From Strix aluco (Eukaryota > Chordata > Aves > Strigiformes > Strigidae): a stretch of 64,000 nt of DNA. Numbering within the stretch: the first letter of the stretch is position 1; the number at the start of each line of letters is the position of its first letter. Below are positions 61,432 through 64,000 of the stretch, piece by piece. The stretch spans positions 6,873,009 to 6,937,008 of the forward strand of contig NC_133957.1 in assembly GCF_031877795.1 (NCBI RefSeq). Direction: 5' to 3'. The notes under the pieces were generated by a model, which had not been told where the DNA came from, made no database searches, and saw nothing but the letters and a program-made list of their open reading frames with translations. The position numbers and the translations under genes are program-made.

Positions 61432-63257
61432 CTCTTACGAGACACGTGAGCGCGACATTCTGATTTAAAATGACCCATTTGTCCACAGTTAAAGCACTTC
61501 TTATCTCGCTTGCCTTTGATGTGTTTGCCTCTGACAATTGGTGTTACTGCAGCTCCTACCGCAGCAGCCATAAAGGCAGCTTTCTCCTGATCAAGCATTC
61601 GCTCTGCTGCCTCCAGCAGCTGACCTGCAGTAGATTGTCGTGGGAGAAGGCTTAAAGCTTTCTTAGTTTTGTCGTTAGCATTGTCATAAGCAAGCATATC
61701 AAGGAATTTAACTTTCATTTCATCACTTAAATCAGGATTGCTATTAATGGCGGCATGCAATCTGTCGATGAATTTTGGGTAGGGCTCCGTGGGCCCCTGT
61801 CTCACGCCTGTAAACGCTGGCGCCGCTTTTTCATCATGTACGGCTAGAATGATTTTGAGAGCCAATTCCTGGGTTAACCGTAACACTTCTGGTTGAAATC
61901 CCACTTGCCAATCTGGGCTAGCAAAAGGACCTGCCCCCATCAGCATCTGAGCTTGCACCCCATATAGAGGGTCTCCTTGCTGACGGGGTGTGGCTGCGGC
62001 AGCGTCGCAGGCCACTTGCCAGCGCTGGAAAAACTGCAATTGTTGTGAAGCTGTTAGTAAGGTTTGTACAATCATGCGCACATCATACGGAGTCAATAAA
62101 TGTGCTGTAAAGATATGCTGAATTACCGAATTTGTATATGGTGATTTCAACCCATATTGTGTTACGGCTAATTTTGCTTCTTTAATCATTTTCCAATCTA
62201 AGGCTTCCCACTCATTGCCCTGTGGGGTCACTATTACCGGGAACGTCATTGGGCCAAGTTCGTTAAACTGCCCCTCTATTATAGCATCCCGAATAACTCC
62301 CCGCCAATGATTTGCCGGATTATTATTACCACTCGCGCGTCCCAGTGCCCCCCCTCCCCTTTGAGCCAGTGCCCCCCCTCCCATTTGGGCCAGTGGTGGC
62401 GGAGACCCGATAGCCACTGTTTCCCTCTGACCAACGCCCCCCCCCGTGTCGCGGAAGAAGGGGTTAAAAGGAAGAGGCGGCGGTGCTGTGGGGGTGGGCT
62501 GAGCCGCTTGCTGCATTCGGATTTCAAGTTGCTCTAACTTTCTCGTTAACTCTTGCAAGTGCTGATCTTGTAAACCGTAACGAGATTGTTCTTGCGGCGA
62601 CTGAGGTGTCGGGGGCGAGGACGGGGGCAGGGGTGGGTAGGCGCCGTCCTCTAAAGAGGAAGCAGCTGCGGCGGCTGCGGCGGCGGCGGCGGCAGCGGGG
62701 GGGTCGGGCGGGGGCCGGCGAGAGCGGGGCCGGCCCGTGCGCTCCGGTGATTGATCTTTTGGGCTTGAGGGAGGGGAGTCGAGCTGGAGCAAATCGGCTG
62801 ATTTTTGCTCGTGCCGTACGGGTGCCGCGCGTGCAGCGTCCCCGTCCCTCCTTTTTGGAGCCACCTTAGGGAACAGGGATCCCGCGAACGTCATAGCGGT
62901 AGCGGAATCCTTGGCACCAGCACTTTCTGCCTCTGCTGACAAGGCAGCGAAAGCGGAGGCGGGGGTCTGCCGTTCCGCTTTCATTTCTTTCAGAGTGTCT
63001 AGGACCACTCTCCACACGGTGGAAAGTTTCCTACTGTCTTTGGAACCTGAACTAATGTCATCCCACAGTGCCGCGCCAATCTTTTCCCAAGTAGTTAACT
63101 CGAAGGCTGCGGTCTCTGAAGCAATTAGTTCGTGCTGCCGAGCCCACAACAGCAACCTCCTCAGGTTCCCCTCATCATAAGAAACTCCTCTCTTAGCGAG
63201 TATGTGTTGGAGGAGCTTAACCACTGCCGCTTCTTCTTTACTCAGCGTGGACCCCAT
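61314..63257 (-). CDS. gag: gag polyprotein (647 aa, intact)
   Basis: The ATG at 63257 gives MGSTLS, with Gly2 suited to N-myristoylation. Residues 1-97 look like a betaretroviral matrix (p10) domain. A proline-rich, low-complexity region (130-320) follows, with a run of 12 alanines near 188-199, a YPPL at 207-210 and a PTAP at 256-259, both candidate late-budding motifs. Capsid spans about 320-560 and has the major homology region at 487-500 (QGPTEPYPKFIDRL). Nucleocapsid has one clear zinc knuckle, C588, C591, H596, C601, in a basic context; the second knuckle usual in this group is not seen. The stop is at 61314. The slip site for pro lies 110 bases before it. The strong splice donor is about 20 bases upstream of the ATG. 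Gag would assemble particles at the plasma membrane or in the cytoplasm. No stop or frameshift is present, which is notable beside the damaged pol and env. Confidence 0.93.
   Translation of the reverse strand: MGSTLSKEEAAVVKLLQHILAKRGVSYDEGNLRRLLLWARQHELIASETAAFELTTWEKIGAALWDDISSGSKDSRKLSTVWRVVLDTLKEMKAERQTPASAFAALSAEAESAGAKDSATAMTFAGSLFPKVAPKRRDGDAARAAPVRHEQKSADLLQLDSPPSSPKDQSPERTGRPRSRRPPPDPPAAAAAAAAAAAASSLEDGAYPPLPPSSPPTPQSPQEQSRYGLQDQHLQELTRKLEQLEIRMQQAAQPTPTAPPPLPFNPFFRDTGGGVGQRETVAIGSPPPLAQMGGGALAQRGGGALGRASGNNNPANHWRGVIRDAIIEGQFNELGPMTFPVIVTPQGNEWEALDWKMIKEAKLAVTQYGLKSPYTNSVIQHIFTAHLLTPYDVRMIVQTLLTASQQLQFFQRWQVACDAAAATPRQQGDPLYGVQAQMLMGAGPFASPDWQVGFQPEVLRLTQELALKIILAVHDEKAAPAFTGVRQGPTEPYPKFIDRLHAAINSNPDLSDEMKVKFLDMLAYDNANDKTKKALSLLPRQSTAGQLLEAAERMLDQEKAAFMAAAVGAAVTPIVRGKHIKGKRDKKCFNCGQMGHFKSECRAHVSRKRGNGRQSAPHPRATTQVQGAWTAAPLPPQEAQEWTWQQQ
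61425..61431 (-). promoter_or_regulatory. gag-pro -1 frameshift slippery site GGGAAAC
   Basis: In the gag frame the heptamer reads G GGA AAC, exactly the X-XXY-YYZ pattern. The -1 frame after it is open and leads into the dUTPase. The GC-rich sequence just downstream could fold, but I have not modelled it. Confidence 0.85.
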
Positions 63258-63270
63258 CTCCTCCCCAGCC

Positions 63271-63280
63271 GCTCACCTGA
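63271..63280 (-). promoter_or_regulatory. Major splice donor candidate
   Basis: The minus strand reads ATCAG|GTGAGC, with the last exon base at 63277. This is close to an ideal 5' splice site, and its position between the primer site and gag is where a retroviral major donor sits. Its natural partner is the acceptor near 57990. Confidence 0.7.
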
Positions 63281-63453
63281 TCAGGGCGAGATTCCCGACG
63301 ATTTCGCGCGCGTCTTCCCAGGCGCCGGGGCAGCGCCTGCTACGGCTGGCTTCCGCCCCCTCCGGACCGTCTTCTCTTGCTCGGGCGAGCACCGACGGGA
63401 GGGTCCCGATTCCCCAGGGCTTGAGTCCCGCGTATTCGATGAGGCTCCCTCGG

Positions 63454-63472
63454 GTCCCTGTTTCAGGCGCCA
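63454..63472 (-). other. Primer binding site, lysine tRNA type
   Basis: The minus strand reads TGGCGCCTGAAACAGGGAC, two bases after the LTR end. It matches the tRNA-Lys3-type site except for one extra A in the middle. Priming by a lysine tRNA is typical of betaretroviruses. Confidence 0.8.
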
Positions 63473-63533
63473 GTTGCCGACGCGGAAGTCTCGGACACAA
63501 CTTAGATGACCAATGTGATCAAGTTGATGCCAC

Positions 63534-63539
63534 TTTATT
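63534..63539 (-). promoter_or_regulatory. AATAAA in 5' LTR
   Basis: Same relation to the TATA box as in the 3' LTR. Here it would lie at or before the RNA start and so would not cause early polyadenylation. Confidence 0.6.
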
Positions 63540-63555
63540 AAAGGTTACACAGCAA

Positions 63556-63561
63556 TTTATA
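63556..63561 (-). promoter_or_regulatory. TATA box, 5' LTR (proviral promoter)
   Basis: TATAAA on the minus strand is conserved between the LTRs. Transcription would start about 25-30 bases downstream, close to 63530. Confidence 0.7.
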
Positions 63562-63857
63562 CTCTATCTCAAACTTCACGCGCCGCTATCTTATTGCTAA
63601 TAGGCTAAAGCTACTTGTTCACGCGCCCTTTTGCCCCCTATGATTGATCCCGGTGTGGCGTCCACGCGATGCTCTCCCCCCAGGTAGACCCCCTGTTTTC
63701 GACATTCCAACATCTTTATCTCTTGGGAAGGAATGTAGATTCTCAGGCCGTCTCGGCCTTGTTTTTGTCCTTGAACACAGCTGCAGCTTGTTGTTACAGT
63801 GAGGCCCCTCGGTTTGGATCGCTCATAATATGTCTGTTATTTTCCAGCCATTCCACA

Positions 63858-63863
63858 AGAAAC
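63858..63863. other. Target-site duplication, right copy (AGAAAC)
   Basis: This is the partner of 56183-56188. It directly follows the ACA end of the LTR. Confidence 0.93.
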
Positions 63864-64000
63864 ACCCACCTAGGGAGCTTTTGGGGTAAGAACCAGCAAT
63901 TTAGGGAGCTTTGGGGCTCAAAAGACCGACTTAGGGAGATTTTGGGCTCAGAAACAGTGACTTAGGGAGGTTTTTGGCTCCAAAGCAGCAATTTAGGGAG
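63858..64000. repeat. Satellite array resumes
   Basis: The interrupted HOR unit continues with AGAAACACCCACCTAGGG and the following monomers in the order seen in uninterrupted units (compare 36420 onward). The array runs off the end of the window. Confidence 0.95.

Larger units (their letters stand above)
63258..63474 (-). other. 5' leader between LTR and gag
   Basis: It holds the primer binding site next to the LTR, a GC-rich stretch where a packaging signal would be expected, and a splice donor just before gag. Open frames on either strand here look incidental. Confidence 0.8.
56189..63857 (-). mobile_element. Endogenous retrovirus, beta-like gag-pro-pol with alpha-like env
   Basis: This is a 7669-bp provirus with two TG...CA LTRs of 382 and 383 bp, a lysine-tRNA-type primer site, gag, dUTPase-protease, pol, a damaged env and a polypurine tract. 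It sits between AGAAAC duplications. The order, the two -1 frameshifts and the dUTPase inside pro are betaretroviral (class II, ERV-K-like). The surviving Env amino end instead resembles avian leukosis-type surface protein. It lies antisense to this window. gag and pro are open, pol has stops at 60593, 60164 and 59762, and env has stops plus a large internal deletion. The copy is therefore defective, although Gag could in principle still be made. Confidence 0.95.
63475..63857 (-). repeat. 5' long terminal repeat (383 bp)
   Basis: It begins TGTGGAATGG at 63857 and ends CGTCGGCA at 63475 in the coding direction. It holds the proviral promoter. It has the same elements as the 3' LTR, and one extra base near 63602. 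Confidence 0.95.

Noticed and set aside
61277..61537. Small minus-strand frame overlapping the gag-pro junction
   Set aside because: It overlaps the zinc-knuckle region of gag and the start of pro in a third frame and has no support.
1..64000. Host protein-coding gene, tRNA or rRNA gene
   Set aside because: None was seen outside the provirus; the rest of the window is satellite.

Overview
The window is eukaryotic and non-genic apart from one provirus. Positions 1-56188 and 63858-64000 form a single tandem satellite array, interrupted by an endogenous retrovirus (ERV) at 56189-63857 that lies on the minus strand. The ERV has betaretrovirus-like Gag, dUTPase-protease and Pol, and an Env fragment that resembles avian alpharetroviral surface protein. 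That combination, with the satellite style, makes a bird the best guess. Bird heterochromatin (a centromere, a microchromosome or the W) is an inference; nothing here proves chromosome or species.

Satellite. The basic unit is a monomer of about 31 bp (example 981-1011). It has a TTTAGGGAGC part, then TTTTGGGCTCAGAAAC, then CAGCAA. Roughly 1,800 monomers are present. Variant monomers are arranged in higher-order repeats (HORs). Using one landmark (the GTTGAGGCAGCATTTGAGC stretch at 2043 and its copies), HOR starts are 2044, 4046, 5830, 7644, 9428, 12309, 14529, 17912, 20101, 22103, 26452, 28672, 32273, 34493, 36245, 38465, 40685, 42874, 45063, 47252, 49441, 51630, 53819 and 56008. Spacing is irregular on the left (1752 to 4349 bp). 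From 36245 to 56007 it is very regular: two 2220-bp units, then seven 2189-bp units. The left 36 kb is a mosaic of duplications, deletions and shuffled blocks, nearly all in steps of about 31 bp. The right 20 kb looks recently homogenised. No gene was found in the array; its many open frames are a by-product of a stop-poor repeat.

ERV. In the coding (minus) direction the order is: 5' LTR 63475-63857, primer binding site 63454-63472, leader with a strong splice donor at 63276, gag 63257-61314, pro (dUTPase plus protease) by a -1 frameshift, pol by a second -1 frameshift, a pol-env gap with a splice acceptor at about 57990, a broken and internally deleted env, a polypurine tract, and the 3' LTR 56189-56570. 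The LTRs are TG...CA and differ at about 12 substitutions plus one 1-bp indel. A 6-bp target duplication (AGAAAC) flanks the element, and the satellite continues in phase on the far side, so the insertion is simple and the array has not been rearranged at that point since. gag and pro are open; pol has three in-frame stops and a changed integrase catalytic residue; env has two internal stops and lacks most of its length. The copy cannot be autonomous.
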